64,000 nt of DNA from Salinibacterium sp. ZJ70 (lineage in GTDB: Bacteria; Actinomycetota; Actinomycetes; Actinomycetales; Microbacteriaceae), in NCBI RefSeq assembly GCF_011751865.2, contig NZ_CP061770.1, forward strand, positions 1,116,001 to 1,180,000, read 5' to 3'. Positions within the stretch are counted from its first letter, which is position 1. The number at the start of each line of letters is the position of its first letter. The translations under genes and the position numbers were made by a program. Of this stretch, positions 34,584 to 43,671 are shown in pieces. The notes beneath the pieces were generated by a model, which was not told where the DNA came from, ran no database searches, and saw nothing but the letters and a program-made list of their open reading frames with translations.

Positions 34584-34589
34584 AATCGT
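34584..34589 (+). promoter_or_regulatory. Putative leaderless -10 element of lepA
   Basis: AATCGT, 6 nt before the lepA ATG, which lacks a ribosome site. It differs from the uppS-upstream element TATCGT by one base. Confidence 0.4.
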
Positions 34590-34595
34590 TCGGAT

Positions 34596-36452
34596 ATGTC
34601 ACCCCGCGCCCTGAAGCCTCTCTCGCCTGCTGCGACCGATCCGTCGCGCATCCGCAATTTCTGCATCATCGCGCACATCGACCACGGCAAGTCGACCCTC
34701 GCTGACCGCATGCTGCAGATCACGGGCGTCGTGTCCGACCGTGACATGCGCGCCCAGTACCTCGACCGCATGGACATCGAGCGCGAGCGCGGCATCACGA
34801 TCAAGTCGCAGGCCGTGCGCATGCCGTGGGAGGTCGACGGCGAGACGTTCGCCCTCAACATGATCGACACCCCCGGCCACGTCGACTTCACCTACGAGGT
34901 CAGCCGCTCGCTCGCAGCCTGCGAGGGCGCGATCCTGCTCGTCGACGCAGCTCAGGGCATCGAGGCCCAGACGCTCGCGAACCTGTACCTCGCGATGGAG
35001 AACGATCTCGAGATCATCCCCGTCCTCAACAAGATCGATCTCCCGGCAGCCGACCCCGAGAAGTACGCGAAGGAGATCGCCCAGCTCATCGGCGGCGACC
35101 CTGAGGAGGTCCTCCGGGTGTCGGGCAAGACCGGCATGGGCGTCGAGGCGCTTCTCGATCGCGTCGTCGGCCGCGTTCCCGCGCCCGTGGGCGATGCGAA
35201 CGCGCCGGCACGCGCCATGATCTTCGACTCCGTGTACGACTCCTATCGCGGTGTCGTCACCTACGTCCGCATGGTCGACGGAAAGCTGAACCCGCGCGAG
35301 CGCATTCAGATGATGTCGACCCGCGCCACCCACGAGATCCTCGAGATCGGCGTGAGCTCGCCCGAGCCGACTCCGTCGAAGGGGCTCGGCGTGGGCGAGG
35401 TGGGCTACCTCATCACGGGCGTGAAGGACGTGCGCCAGTCGAAGGTCGGCGACACCGTCACGACTCTGGCGAAGCCCGCCACCGAAGCACTGCCCGGATA
35501 CACCGACCCGCTGCCGATGGTGTTCTCGGGCGTCTACCCGATCGACGGCTCCGACTACCCGGAGCTGCGCGAGGCCCTCGACAAGCTCAAGCTCTCGGAT
35601 GCGGCGCTGCAGTACGAGCCCGAGACCTCCGTCGCGCTCGGCTTCGGCTTCCGCTGCGGCTTCCTCGGCCTCCTGCACCTCGAGATCATCACCGAGCGTC
35701 TCAGCCGCGAATTCGGCCTCGACCTCATCACGACCGCGCCGAGCGTGCCGTACCAGGTGACGACCGACGACAAGAAGACCGTGACGGTGACCAACCCGTC
35801 CGAGTACCCGACCGGCACGAAGATCGCCGAGGTGCTCGAGCCGATCGTCAACGCGTCGATTCTCGCGCCGAAGGAGTACGTCGGGGCGATCATGGAGCTC
35901 TGCCAGCAGCGCCGTGGCACCATGAAGTCGATGGACTACCTCGGCGAGGACCGCGTCGAGCTCAAGTACACCCTCCCGCTCGGCGAGATCGTCTTCGACT
36001 TCTTCGACCAGCTGAAATCGAAGACCCAGGGCTACGCATCGCTCGACTACGAGCCCGCGGGCGAGGCGCCCGGCGACCTCGTGAAGGTCGACATCCTGCT
36101 TCAGGGCGAGACGGTCGACGCGTTCAGCGCGATTGTGCACAAGGACAAGGCCTATGCCTACGGCACCATGATGGCGACGCGCCTGCGCGAACTCATCCCG
36201 CGCCAGCAGTTCGAGGTGCCCATCCAGGCGGCGATCGGCGCGCGCATCATCGCGCGCGAGAACATCCGCGCGATGCGCAAGGACGTTCTCGCCAAGTGCT
36301 ACGGCGGCGACATCTCACGTAAGCGCAAGCTCCTCGAGAAGCAGAAGGAGGGAAAGAAGCGCATGAAGATGGTCGGTCGCGTGGAGGTCCCCCAGGAGGC
36401 GTTCATCGCCGCGCTCTCGGGTGATGTCGAGAAGGCCAAGGACAAGAAGTAG
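34596..36452 (+). CDS. lepA: Elongation factor 4 (LepA GTPase)
   Basis: A 618-residue ribosome-bound GTPase, linked to initiation and back-translocation, most important under stress. G-domain motifs are [17 protein letters not shown] and [10 protein letters not shown]; the LepA-specific C-terminal domain ends with [19 protein letters not shown]. Length is normal. The codon choice is strongly biased to C/G-ending codons, with no TTG leucine noticed, in contrast to the pilus segment. It is divergent from the LAATG surface-protein gene. Confidence 0.97.
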   Translation: MSPRALKPLSPAATDPSRIRNFCIIAHIDHGKSTLADRMLQITGVVSDRDMRAQYLDRMDIERERGITIKSQAVRMPWEVDGETFALNMIDTPGHVDFTYEVSRSLAACEGAILLVDAAQGIEAQTLANLYLAMENDLEIIPVLNKIDLPAADPEKYAKEIAQLIGGDPEEVLRVSGKTGMGVEALLDRVVGRVPAPVGDANAPARAMIFDSVYDSYRGVVTYVRMVDGKLNPRERIQMMSTRATHEILEIGVSSPEPTPSKGLGVGEVGYLITGVKDVRQSKVGDTVTTLAKPATEALPGYTDPLPMVFSGVYPIDGSDYPELREALDKLKLSDAALQYEPETSVALGFGFRCGFLGLLHLEIITERLSREFGLDLITTAPSVPYQVTTDDKKTVTVTNPSEYPTGTKIAEVLEPIVNASILAPKEYVGAIMELCQQRRGTMKSMDYLGEDRVELKYTLPLGEIVFDFFDQLKSKTQGYASLDYEPAGEAPGDLVKVDILLQGETVDAFSAIVHKDKAYAYGTMMATRLRELIPRQQFEVPIQAAIGARIIARENIRAMRKDVLAKCYGGDISRKRKLLEKQKEGKKRMKMVGRVEVPQEAFIAALSGDVEKAKDKK

Positions 36453-36477
36453 TCCGCGTTCGTCCTCTGGCGCCGCC

Positions 36478-36483
36478 TACAGT
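36478..36483 (+). promoter_or_regulatory. Putative leaderless -10 element of the first DUF1990 gene
   Basis: TACAGT followed by 6 nt and the GTG at 36490, with no ribosome site between. Confidence 0.55.
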
Positions 36484-36489
36484 GGCCCC

Positions 36490-37026
36490 GTGACATCGTC
36501 GAGATCTCGCTCGCTCAGCTACGCGCCCGAAGGCATGTCGCGCCCCGGCGCGGCTCCTCCCGCAGGGTTCCGCGTGGGCGACCGCCGTGTGCGGCTCGGG
36601 GAGGGGGACGTCCTCTGGGATCGGGCGGCGTCGATCGTCGACGGCTGGGTGGTGAAGAAGGGCGTCGGCTTCGTCGTCGCGCCGGATGACGCGCGCGTGG
36701 TCGTCGGGCGCGATTACGCGACCCGGTTCGGTGTGGGGCGCCTGCGGCTGCTCGAACCGGTGCGCGTCGTGTGGACGGTCGACGAGCCCGATCGCCGCGG
36801 TTTCGGCTACGGCACGCTGACGGGGCATCCGCTGCGCGGCGAGGAGTGCTTTCTCGTGGAACGGGATGCCGACGGATCGGTGTGGTTCCGCACGCGCACG
36901 GTGTCGCGCGTCGCGGGCTCCTGGTGGCCCCTGTGGCTCGGCATCCGTCTCGTGCAGCCGCTCATGCAACGACGGTACGCGCAGAGCGCTCTCGTCCAGG
37001 CTGCGGCGCTTAGAGTGACCTGGTGA
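36490..37026 (+). CDS. DUF1990 family protein, copy 1
   Basis: A 178-residue cytoplasmic protein of the DUF1990 (UPF0548) family, function unknown. The hallmark region FGYGTLTGHPLRGEECFLVE is clear, followed by SVWFRTRTVSRVAGSWW and a C-terminal helix. GTG 36490 is chosen because TACAGT sits 6 nt before it; the open frame upstream overlaps lepA. First of three related genes in about 2 kb, each apparently with its own promoter. Its stop overlaps the next start as GTGA. Confidence 0.85.
   Translation: MTSSRSRSLSYAPEGMSRPGAAPPAGFRVGDRRVRLGEGDVLWDRAASIVDGWVVKKGVGFVVAPDDARVVVGRDYATRFGVGRLRLLEPVRVVWTVDEPDRRGFGYGTLTGHPLRGEECFLVERDADGSVWFRTRTVSRVAGSWWPLWLGIRLVQPLMQRRYAQSALVQAAALRVTW
37011..37016 (+). 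promoter_or_regulatory. Putative leaderless -10 element of the 66-residue gene
   Basis: TAGAGT followed by 6 nt and the GTG at 37023; it lies in the last codons of DUF1990 copy 1. Confidence 0.5.
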
Positions 37027-37223
37027 ACGACTCCTCTGACGAGCTGCCGGGTTTCCGCCGGATCCGCCGCGACCTGCTGGGCGAGGCACCCGACCGAGTC
37101 GACGGCGTCGCCCGACTCGGCTACGGAATGGGCGGCCCGAAGGGTCCGTTCGATGCTCCGCCCGAGGAGCCCATCGAACTCGACGCCGATGAGCTGCCGT
37201 GGGAGCTGCGCGACGAAGCGTAG
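37023..37223 (+). CDS. Small acidic protein, 66 residues
   Basis: I do not recognise a family. It is soluble and acidic, with a charged start (FRRIRRDLL), a Gly/Pro-rich middle (LGYGMGGPKGPFDAPPEEP) and an acidic end. Two independent signs support it as a gene: a GTGA overlap with the DUF1990 copy upstream, and a TAGAGT hexamer exactly 6 nt before its GTG. It sits between two DUF1990 genes and could act with them. Confidence 0.65.
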   Translation: MNDSSDELPGFRRIRRDLLGEAPDRVDGVARLGYGMGGPKGPFDAPPEEPIELDADELPWELRDEA

Positions 37224-37262
37224 CCTCCGACCCTTTCGGGGTGTTTCCCCGGAATCGTCTGG

Positions 37263-37268
37263 GAGAAT
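37263..37268 (+). promoter_or_regulatory. Putative leaderless -10 element of DUF1990 copy 2
   Basis: GAGAAT then 6 nt then GTG at 37275. The identical GAGAAT with identical spacing precedes hemW. Confidence 0.4.
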
Positions 37269-37274
37269 GGGGGC

Positions 37275-38009
37275 GTGTCACCTGCGTCATCGCCCCCCGG
37301 CGACGCCATGCGACGGTCGACGGCCCCCGCCTCGACCGCTTTTCGCGACCCCTCGCAGCTGTGGCGCGTGCCGGTCACCTATGGCGCGGTCGGGGGTGCC
37401 CAGGCGGGCGACCTGATGGCCTACCCGCCGAGCGGCTACCGGCCGTTCGAACGCCGCATCCGCATCGGCCACGGCGAGGAGCGGTGGGAGTTCGCGTGGA
37501 TGCGCGTCATGAGCTGGGGCATCCAGCGCGGCGCGGGCCTGCGGGTCACCCCGATCGAGGCTCCCCCCGAGGCCACGGATGCCGCGTACATCCCCGTCGC
37601 GTTCGATGACGACGGCAACCCCATCCAGCGCGCCACCGTCGGCGAGGCAGGGGAGGCGCTCTACACCTCTGAAGGCGACCCCATCCTGCGCGCGGGCGAT
37701 TCGGGTCTGCTGCGCGCGCCGTTCTGGCCGCAGACCTTCCCGGTTCGCGTCGTGTACATCATCGACGAGAAGGATCGGCGTGGTGCCGCCTTCGGAACGC
37801 TTCCCGGCCACCCGCTGTCGGGCGAGGAGCTGTTCGTCGTCGAACGTCGTCCGGATGGGTCGGTGTGGTTCACGGTGCGCATCCTGTCGCGCGCATCGGA
37901 AGGCTGGTGGCGTCTCGCGACGCCGTTCCTGCGGGTGGTGCAGGCGGTCTATGTCCGCCGTTACCTCACCGAACTCACGGGCCCGCTGCCGCTGCTTGCC
38001 GACGCGTAG
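37275..38009 (+). CDS. DUF1990 family protein, copy 2 (with internal insertion)
   Basis: A 244-residue member of the DUF1990 family, the longest of the three copies. The hallmark FGTLPGHPLSGEELFVVE is present, preceded by VTYGAVGGAQAGDLMAYPPSGY. Compared with copy 3 it has about 35 extra residues in the middle, an acidic Ala-rich segment around DAAYIPVAFDDDGNPIQRAT. No signal peptide or membrane helix. Function unknown. The GTG start follows a -10-like GAGAAT by 6 nt. Confidence 0.85.
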   Translation: MSPASSPPGDAMRRSTAPASTAFRDPSQLWRVPVTYGAVGGAQAGDLMAYPPSGYRPFERRIRIGHGEERWEFAWMRVMSWGIQRGAGLRVTPIEAPPEATDAAYIPVAFDDDGNPIQRATVGEAGEALYTSEGDPILRAGDSGLLRAPFWPQTFPVRVVYIIDEKDRRGAAFGTLPGHPLSGEELFVVERRPDGSVWFTVRILSRASEGWWRLATPFLRVVQAVYVRRYLTELTGPLPLLADA

Positions 38010-38018
38010 CGCACCGGA

Positions 38019-38024
38019 CATCAT
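38019..38024 (+). promoter_or_regulatory. Weak leaderless -10-like element of DUF1990 copy 3
   Basis: CATCAT then 6 nt then ATG at 38031. It keeps only the A and T positions that the other elements share. Confidence 0.3.
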
Positions 38025-38030
38025 GGGCCC

Positions 38031-38549
38031 ATGGCCGAGCCTGAGGTGACGTACGCCGCCGTGGGCCGCAGTCTCGACGACGTTCCCGACGAGACCGGGT
38101 TCCGGACGACACAGCGTGACGTCGAGCTCGGGCACGGCGCCGAGGTGTTCGCGCGCGCGGCTGCCGCGACGATGTCGTGGCAGATCCAGCGCGGCGCTGG
38201 CATCCGCGTGCAGGTCGACGCTGTCGAGCCCGTCCGCACGCTGCGCGCCGGGGACGCCGCGATCATGCGCGTGCCGCTCTGGCCGTGGGAGGTGCCCTGC
38301 CTCGTCGTGGCGACGATCGACGAGCCGCGCCGCATCGGATTCGCGTACGGCACGCTTCCGGGGCACCCGGAGAGCGGGGAGGAATCGTTCGTGGTCGAGC
38401 ATCTGCCGGATGACTCGGTCGTGCTGCGAATCCGGGCATTCTCGCGGCCGGCGACGTGGCTCTTCCGCATCGGATACCCCGCCGTGCTGCTCATGCAGCG
38501 CATCTACACCGACCGCTACGTTCGCGCGCTCCTCGCCCACCTGCGCTGA
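38031..38549 (+). CDS. DUF1990 family protein, copy 3
   Basis: A 172-residue protein with a textbook DUF1990 pattern: VTYAAVGRSLDD at the start, FAYGTLPGHPESGEESFVVE in the middle, then VVLRIRAFSRPATW. It is closest to the standalone family form. Nothing in the motifs suggests a catalytic triad or cofactor; the role is unknown. Three paralogues side by side imply local duplication. It ends 35 bp before hemW. Confidence 0.88.
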   Translation: MAEPEVTYAAVGRSLDDVPDETGFRTTQRDVELGHGAEVFARAAAATMSWQIQRGAGIRVQVDAVEPVRTLRAGDAAIMRVPLWPWEVPCLVVATIDEPRRIGFAYGTLPGHPESGEESFVVEHLPDDSVVLRIRAFSRPATWLFRIGYPAVLLMQRIYTDRYVRALLAHLR

Positions 38550-38572
38550 CAGCGAGCGGGGCCCGGAGCAGG

Positions 38573-38578
38573 GAGAAT
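38573..38578 (+). promoter_or_regulatory. Putative leaderless -10 element of hemW
   Basis: GAGAAT then 6 nt then ATG at 38585, identical in sequence and spacing to the element at 37263. Confidence 0.4.
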
Positions 38579-38584
38579 AGAGGG

Positions 38585-39808
38585 ATGCCCAGCGCCCTGC
38601 CCCTCGCCGATCCGGCGCCCGCCGACGGCGCTCTTCCGGCGTCCGCGGCCGCCGCCTCGGACGAGCGCGACTTCGGCGTGTACCTGCATGTGCCGTTCTG
38701 CCGCGTGCGCTGCGGGTACTGCGACTTCAACACGTACACCGCCTCTGAGATCCGCGGAGTCAAGCAATCCGACTATGCAGGCCAGGCTGCCGCCGAGGTG
38801 GCGTTCGGACGCCGCGTGCTCGAGGAGGCGGGGGTCGCCTCTCGCGCGGCGTCGACCGTGTTCTTCGGCGGCGGCACGCCCACGCTGCTGCCGACGTCCG
38901 ATCTCATCCGCATGCTCGATGCGGTGCGCGAGGCGTGGGGGATCGCACCGGATGCCGAGGTGACGACGGAGGCGAACCCCGATTCGGTCACCGAGGAGGG
39001 CTTCCGCGAGCTCGCCGCAGCCGGGTTCACCCGGGTGAGCTTCGGCATGCAGTCGGCGGTGCCCCACGTGCTGCGCACGCTCGAGCGCACCCACGACCCC
39101 GCGCGCATCCCGCTCGTCGTCGAGTGGGCGCGTGCTGCGGGGCTCCAGGTGAGCCTCGACCTCATCTACGGCACCCCGGGGGAGTCGCTCGATGACTGGC
39201 GAGCCTCGCTCGAGCTCGCGCTCGCACAGCAGCCCGACCATCTCTCCGCCTACGCGCTCATCGTCGAGGATGGCACCAAGCTCGCCCGCCAGATCAAGCG
39301 CGGCGAGGTCGCCTCGCCCGATGACGAGCTGCAGGCCGACATGTACGAGCTCGCGGATGCCATGCTCGCCGACGCCGGCTACGACTGGTACGAGATCAGC
39401 AACTGGGCGCGCGACGACGCCCACCGTTCGCGCCACAACCTCGCCTACTGGACGGGTCAGGACTGGTGGGGCGTCGGACCGGGAGCCCACAGCCACGTGG
39501 GCGGTGTGCGCTGGTGGAACGTCAAGCATCCCGCCGCCTACGCGGAGCGCCTCGCGGCGGGTGTGTCACCCGCCGCGGGCCGCGAGACTCTCGACGCCGA
39601 GACCCGCCGTGTGGAGCAGGTGCTGCTGCGTTCGCGCATCAGCGACGGCCTGCCGATCGCGCTGCTCGACGATGGTGGCCGGGAAGCCGTCGCGGGACTC
39701 ATCGCCGACGGTCTCATCGACGGCCGCGCGGCGATCTCCGGTCGCATCGTGCTGACGCGCTCGGGCCGGCTGCTCGCCGACGCGATCGTGCGTCGTCTGC
39801 TGCCCTGA
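38585..39808 (+). CDS. hemW: Radical SAM heme chaperone HemW
   Basis: A 407-residue radical SAM protein related to coproporphyrinogen dehydrogenase; HemW members insert heme into target proteins. The 4Fe-4S motif is HVPFCRVRCGYCDF, the SAM-binding region is FFGGGTPTLLP, and RHNLAYWTGQDWWGVGPGAHS is typical of the HemW/HemN C-terminal half. The cysteine pattern CxxxCxxC fits HemW; it is often annotated as oxygen-independent coproporphyrinogen III oxidase. It lies between lepA and hrcA, its usual actinobacterial place. Confidence 0.93.
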   Translation: MPSALPLADPAPADGALPASAAAASDERDFGVYLHVPFCRVRCGYCDFNTYTASEIRGVKQSDYAGQAAAEVAFGRRVLEEAGVASRAASTVFFGGGTPTLLPTSDLIRMLDAVREAWGIAPDAEVTTEANPDSVTEEGFRELAAAGFTRVSFGMQSAVPHVLRTLERTHDPARIPLVVEWARAAGLQVSLDLIYGTPGESLDDWRASLELALAQQPDHLSAYALIVEDGTKLARQIKRGEVASPDDELQADMYELADAMLADAGYDWYEISNWARDDAHRSRHNLAYWTGQDWWGVGPGAHSHVGGVRWWNVKHPAAYAERLAAGVSPAAGRETLDAETRRVEQVLLRSRISDGLPIALLDDGGREAVAGLIADGLIDGRAAISGRIVLTRSGRLLADAIVRRLLP

Positions 39809-39814
39809 GCGCGC

Positions 39815-40204
39815 TCAGCGGATGAAGCGGATCGCCACGGGGTAGGTGTAGTACTCGCCGTTGTTGGCCTTGACCGCCGCGATGATGCCGAAGACGATCG
39901 CGACGACCCATGTTGCCGCGAGGATGAGGAATCCGACGAGCACCAGCGTCGTGATCCATCCGACGACCGCCGCGATGAGCAGGGTCAGCTGGAAGTTCAG
40001 TTCGGTAGCGCTGTGCGCGCGCACCAGGGGGCCGCGGTCCTTGAGGATGACGTAGCCGATGATCCCGATGATCCAGCCGAAGCCGGCGAGAGTGAAGAAG
40101 TTCGCCACGGCTCCGCCGACGTGCAGCAGGGTCGACCACAGGCGCTCGTCCGAAGGCGACATCGGCTGCGGGCTGTTCGCGTAGGGGTTCTGCTCGTTGC
40201 TCAT
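39815..40204 (-). CDS. DUF4870 membrane protein 1
   Basis: A 129-residue protein with an N-terminal soluble stretch of about 25 residues and three hydrophobic helices. The family pattern is DERLWSTLLHVGG, KDRGPLVRAHSATELNFQ and the C-terminal EYYTYPVAIRFIR. Function unknown. It is a paralogue of the next gene on the same strand. Its ATG lies only 13 nt downstream of a strong terminator-like hairpin, so how it is transcribed is unclear. No ribosome site was seen. Convergent with hemW, 6 bp apart. Confidence 0.85.
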   Translation of the reverse strand: MSNEQNPYANSPQPMSPSDERLWSTLLHVGGAVANFFTLAGFGWIIGIIGYVILKDRGPLVRAHSATELNFQLTLLIAAVVGWITTLVLVGFLILAATWVVAIVFGIIAAVKANNGEYYTYPVAIRFIR

Positions 40205-40217
40205 GAACACATCAAAG

Positions 40218-40250
40218 CACGAGCGCCGGGCCACTGACCCGGCGCTCGTG
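40218..40250 (-). terminator. Terminator-like hairpin between the two DUF4870 genes
   Basis: A perfect 13-bp stem (CACGAGCGCCGGG and its complement) with a 7-nt loop, 14 bp after the end of DUF4870 gene 2. On the minus strand it is followed by CTTTG and, 13 nt on, by the ATG of gene 1. Confidence 0.7.
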
Positions 40251-40264
40251 AGAGATCTCTTCGA

Positions 40265-40627
40265 TTACTTGATGAGGCGCAGGGCGAAGGGGTAGCGGTA
40301 GCTGCCGCCCTCGTTGACCTTCACGAAGCCGATGATCGAGAAGACGACGCCCGCGATCCAGACCAGCCACGGCAGGAAGAAGAGCAGACCGAACGAGATC
40401 ACCACGAGGATGTATGCGGCGACGTAGGCGATGCCGAGCGTGATCTGGAAGTTGAGCGCCTCCTTGGCCTCGACGCTCGTGCGGGGGCCGCGGTCCTTGA
40501 AGATCGCCCAGATGATGAGCGCCGGAATGATCCAGAAGATGCCGCCAAGGTGGGCGAACGAGGCCCACTGCTTGTCTTCCGCCGCTGTGAGAGGGGCGGC
40601 CGGCTGCGGCGATGCAGAGTCGGTCAT
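40265..40627 (-). CDS. DUF4870 membrane protein 2
   Basis: A 120-residue three-helix membrane protein of the same family as its neighbour: DKQWASFAHLGGIFWIIPAL, KDRGPRTSVEAKEALNFQ and the C-terminal SYRYPFALRLIK. Function unknown. The ATG at 40627 has GAAAGG about 10 nt upstream, unlike its partner. It is divergent from hrcA, with about 175 bp between the two starts. Confidence 0.87.
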   Translation of the reverse strand: MTDSASPQPAAPLTAAEDKQWASFAHLGGIFWIIPALIIWAIFKDRGPRTSVEAKEALNFQITLGIAYVAAYILVVISFGLLFFLPWLVWIAGVVFSIIGFVKVNEGGSYRYPFALRLIK

Positions 40628-40727
40628 GGTGGTGGTGCCTTTCTGTCTGGGGGCTCCCGAGTGGCGGGCGAGATAAAGCTAGCGCTCGGCCCGCGGCGGT
40701 GCAACGGCATCCGCAGGTCCCGCGCGT

Positions 40728-40733
40728 TATCAT
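40728..40733 (+). promoter_or_regulatory. Putative hrcA -10 element
   Basis: TATCAT fits TANNNT; transcription would begin near 40740, inside the CIRCE element that begins at 40733. Confidence 0.45.
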
Positions 40734-40759
40734 TGGCAGTCGAAGCCCGGGAGTGCCAG
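40733..40759 (+). promoter_or_regulatory. CIRCE-like operator of the hrcA operon
   Basis: TTGGCAGTC, exactly 9 nt, GAGTGCCAG. This matches the CIRCE consensus at 14 of 18 arm positions with the correct spacing. It overlaps the expected transcription start, so HrcA should repress its own operon until heat stress. Confidence 0.75.
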
Positions 40760-40802
40760 GGGATTTCTCTGTGCCGATCACGAGTCAGGGAGGGGCGCGC
40801 AC

Positions 40803-41834
40803 ATGGTGTCAGAACGCAGCCTCGCAGTGCTCCGCGTCATCGTTCAGGACTACGTCTCGACGCGCGAGCCGGTCGGCTCGAAGTCGATCGTCGAACGTCA
40901 CGCGTTCGGTGTCTCGTCGGCCACGATCCGCAACGACATGGCCCAGCTCGAGGAAGACGGGCTCATCGCGGCACCGCACACCTCCTCTGGCCGCATCCCC
41001 ACCGACAAGGGCTACCGCGTCTTCGTCGACCAGCTCACCGAGCTGCGTCCGCTGAGCACCGCACAGCGCAGCGCGATCGAGTCGTTCCTGGGTGAGGCCT
41101 CCGACCTCGACGAGGTGCTGCGGCGCACCGTGCGACTGCTGTCGCAGCTCACCAACCAGGTAGCGCTCGCGCAGTATCCGTCGTTCGGCATCTCCCGCGT
41201 GCGCCATGTGGAGCTCGTCTCGCTCTCGCCCACGCGCGTCATGACGGTGCTCATCACCGACACCGGTCGCGTCGATCAGGGCACGGTGGAGATCCCGCAG
41301 ACGGATGACCCTGAGGTGCTCGCGCGTCTGCGCGAGAACGTGAACGTGGCGCTCGACGGCGTCGCTCTGCAGGGTGCGGGCGCCATCCTGGATGCGCTGC
41401 CCGAGACCATCGCCCCCGAGCACCACGATGTCGCGCGCCCGATCCTCGCGAATCTCGCTGATCAGGTCGCGGCGAACCGCGACGAACGGCTCGTGCTCGC
41501 GGGTGCCGCGAACCTCGCGCGCACCGAGCGGGATTTCACAGGCTCCATCTATCCCGTGCTCGAGGCCATCGAAGAGCAGGTCACGCTGCTGAACCTCATC
41601 GGCGAGATCGATCCCGACGAGACGCGCGTCATCGCACGCATCGGCAGCGAGAACAGCGGATTCGGCCTCGGCGAGACGAGTGTGCTCGCGAGCGGGTACG
41701 CGGGGCCGGGCGGCGGGGTCGCCCGCCTCGGCGTGTTGGGGCCGACGCGCATGGATTATTCGAGCAACATGGCGGCTGTGCGTGCGGTCGCCCGCTACCT
41801 GTCGCGCCTCATCGGCGACGACGAGATCAGATAG
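40803..41834 (+). CDS. hrcA: Heat-inducible transcription repressor HrcA
   Basis: A 343-residue repressor that binds CIRCE operators and is kept active by the GroE chaperonin. The N-terminal winged helix is visible ([18 protein letters not shown] and [18 protein letters not shown]), followed by the [10 protein letters not shown] hallmark. The C-terminal GAF-like part ends in [20 protein letters not shown], also typical. ATG 40803 follows AGGGAGGGG. The CIRCE-like element about 45 bp upstream supports autoregulation. First gene of hrcA-dnaJ-rsmE-APH. Confidence 0.96.
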   Translation: MVSERSLAVLRVIVQDYVSTREPVGSKSIVERHAFGVSSATIRNDMAQLEEDGLIAAPHTSSGRIPTDKGYRVFVDQLTELRPLSTAQRSAIESFLGEASDLDEVLRRTVRLLSQLTNQVALAQYPSFGISRVRHVELVSLSPTRVMTVLITDTGRVDQGTVEIPQTDDPEVLARLRENVNVALDGVALQGAGAILDALPETIAPEHHDVARPILANLADQVAANRDERLVLAGAANLARTERDFTGSIYPVLEAIEEQVTLLNLIGEIDPDETRVIARIGSENSGFGLGETSVLASGYAGPGGGVARLGVLGPTRMDYSSNMAAVRAVARYLSRLIGDDEIR

Positions 41835-41841
41835 AGGAACG

Positions 41842-42936
41842 TTGGCAGATCACTACGAAGTCCTGGGCGTCGACCGCAGCGCGACCGCCGAGGAGATCAA
41901 GAAGGCGTACCGTCGCCTCGCACGTGAGCTGCACCCGGACGTCAACCCGTCTGAGGATGCCGCCGAGCGATTCAAGCTCGTCACGCACGCGTACGACGTG
42001 CTGAGCGACTCCGAGCAGCGTCAGCGCTACGACATGGGAGACCAGGGCGGGTTCGGGGGCGCGGGCTTCGGGTTCGGCGACATCTTCGACAGCTTCTTCG
42101 GCGGGGCCTCGCGCACCGCGGGGCCGCGGTCGCGCACCGAGCGCGGGCAGGATGCGCTGCTGCGCATCGAGATCGACCTCGACGAGGTGATCTTCGGCAC
42201 CAAGCACGAGATCGAGATCGACACGGCCGTGCTGTGCGAGGCGTGCCAGGGCTCGTGCTGCGCACCCGGCACCTCGGTCGTCACGTGCGACATCTGCCAC
42301 GGTGCGGGGCAGATCCAGCGCACGGTGCGCTCGCTCCTCGGCAACGTCATGACCTCGAGCCCCTGCGGAACCTGCCGCGGCTACGGAACCGTCATCCCGA
42401 ACCCGTGCCCCTCGTGCGCCGGCCAGGGCCGCGTGCGCGCCAAGCGCAAGGTCGCGGTCGACATCCCCGCGGGCGTCGACACGGGCATGCGTCTGCACCT
42501 GCCCGGCGAGGGTGAAGCGGGCCCCGCAGGCGGCCCCAACGGCGACCTGTACCTCGAGGTCAAGGTGCGCCACCACGACATCTTCAGTCGCTCGGGGGAT
42601 GACCTTCTCGCGACGCTCGACGTGCAGATGACGGACGCCATCCTCGGCTCCTCGGTGACCCTCAAGGCGCTCGATGGCGACGTGGAGATCGAGATCAAGC
42701 CGGGAACTCAGTCGGCCGACATCGTGACGATCAAGGATCGCGGCGTGGGTCGTCTGCGCGGCGGCGGTCGCGGCGACCTGCGGGTGGGCATCAACGTGCA
42801 GACGCCCGTGCGTCTCAACTCGAGCGAGCTCGAGCTCATCAAGCAGTTCGCTTCGAAGCGCCCGCCGGCCAAGCCCCAGTTCTCGAAGTTCCAGCAGGGG
42901 CTGTTCGCGAAGCTGCGCGACCGCTTCATGAGCTGA
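41842..42936 (+). CDS. dnaJ: Chaperone DnaJ (type I, hrcA-linked copy)
   Basis: A 364-residue co-chaperone that delivers clients to DnaK and stimulates its ATPase. J domain with HPD at residues 31-33, a Gly/Phe-rich linker ([13 protein letters not shown]), a zinc region and the C-terminal substrate domains. The first of the four zinc motifs reads CEACQGSC where CxxCxGxG is usual; the other three are normal ([24 protein letters not shown]). The start is TTG at 41842 after GAGGA: the protein then begins [10 protein letters not shown], as DnaJ should. Actinobacteria often have a second copy in the dnaK operon. Confidence 0.94.
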   Translation: MADHYEVLGVDRSATAEEIKKAYRRLARELHPDVNPSEDAAERFKLVTHAYDVLSDSEQRQRYDMGDQGGFGGAGFGFGDIFDSFFGGASRTAGPRSRTERGQDALLRIEIDLDEVIFGTKHEIEIDTAVLCEACQGSCCAPGTSVVTCDICHGAGQIQRTVRSLLGNVMTSSPCGTCRGYGTVIPNPCPSCAGQGRVRAKRKVAVDIPAGVDTGMRLHLPGEGEAGPAGGPNGDLYLEVKVRHHDIFSRSGDDLLATLDVQMTDAILGSSVTLKALDGDVEIEIKPGTQSADIVTIKDRGVGRLRGGGRGDLRVGINVQTPVRLNSSELELIKQFASKRPPAKPQFSKFQQGLFAKLRDRFMS

Positions 42937-42939
42937 GCC

Positions 42940-43671
42940 ATGGCTCACCTCTACCTGCATCCGGGGTTCGATGAGGCGCACACCCGCACGGGCGCGCGCG
43001 TTCAGGTGACGGGCGATGAGGCACGTCACGCGCTGCAGGTGTCCCGTGTGCGCGTGGGGGAGCAGCTCGCCTTCAGCGACGGACGCGGCACCATCCTGCA
43101 CGGCAGAGTCGTCGAGGCCGCGGGTGGCGTGCTCGCGATCGAGGTCGAGCGCGCGGAGCATGTCGAGGAGACCCGTCCGGCGCTCTGGCTCGCGCAGGCG
43201 CTCGCCAAGGGCGACCGCGACGAGCTCGCCATCCAGGCGGCGACGGAGCTCGGCATCGCGGGCGTCATCCCGTGGGCCGCCGAGCGCTCGGTGAGCCGCT
43301 GGGAGGGCGCGAAGGTCGCCAAGGGCGAGGAGCGCTGGCGTTCGATCGTGCGGGAGGCGAGCAAGCAGGCGATCCGCGGCCGCGTTCCCGAGGTGGCGCC
43401 GCTCAGCACCACGAAGCAGCTCGCCGCGATCGACGGTCTCGTGATCGTTCTCGACCCGACGGGCGAGACGCCACTCACAGCGATCGACACGGTGGGAGCG
43501 GACCGGGTGACGCTCGTCGTCGGGCCGGAAGGCGGCATCTCTCCGCGAGAGCTGGACGTGTTCGCCGAATCCGGTGCCGTGATCGCGCGTCTCGGTTCCG
43601 AGGTGCTGCGCACGTCGACGGCGGGGCCCGCCGCGCTCGCCGTGCTGAACGCCCGACTCGGGCGCTGGTGA
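42940..43671 (+). CDS. rsmE: 16S rRNA (uracil-1498-N3)-methyltransferase
   Basis: A 243-residue SPOUT-fold methyltransferase that modifies U1498 of 16S rRNA using SAM. The N-terminal PUA-like domain has TGDEARHALQVSRVRVGEQL; the C-terminal knot carries LVVGPEGGISPRELDVF and LGSEVLRTSTAGPAAL. It starts 3 bp after the dnaJ stop, and its own stop overlaps the next ATG. The order dnaJ-rsmE is conserved in actinobacteria. Confidence 0.95.
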   Translation: MAHLYLHPGFDEAHTRTGARVQVTGDEARHALQVSRVRVGEQLAFSDGRGTILHGRVVEAAGGVLAIEVERAEHVEETRPALWLAQALAKGDRDELAIQAATELGIAGVIPWAAERSVSRWEGAKVAKGEERWRSIVREASKQAIRGRVPEVAPLSTTKQLAAIDGLVIVLDPTGETPLTAIDTVGADRVTLVVGPEGGISPRELDVFAESGAVIARLGSEVLRTSTAGPAALAVLNARLGRW

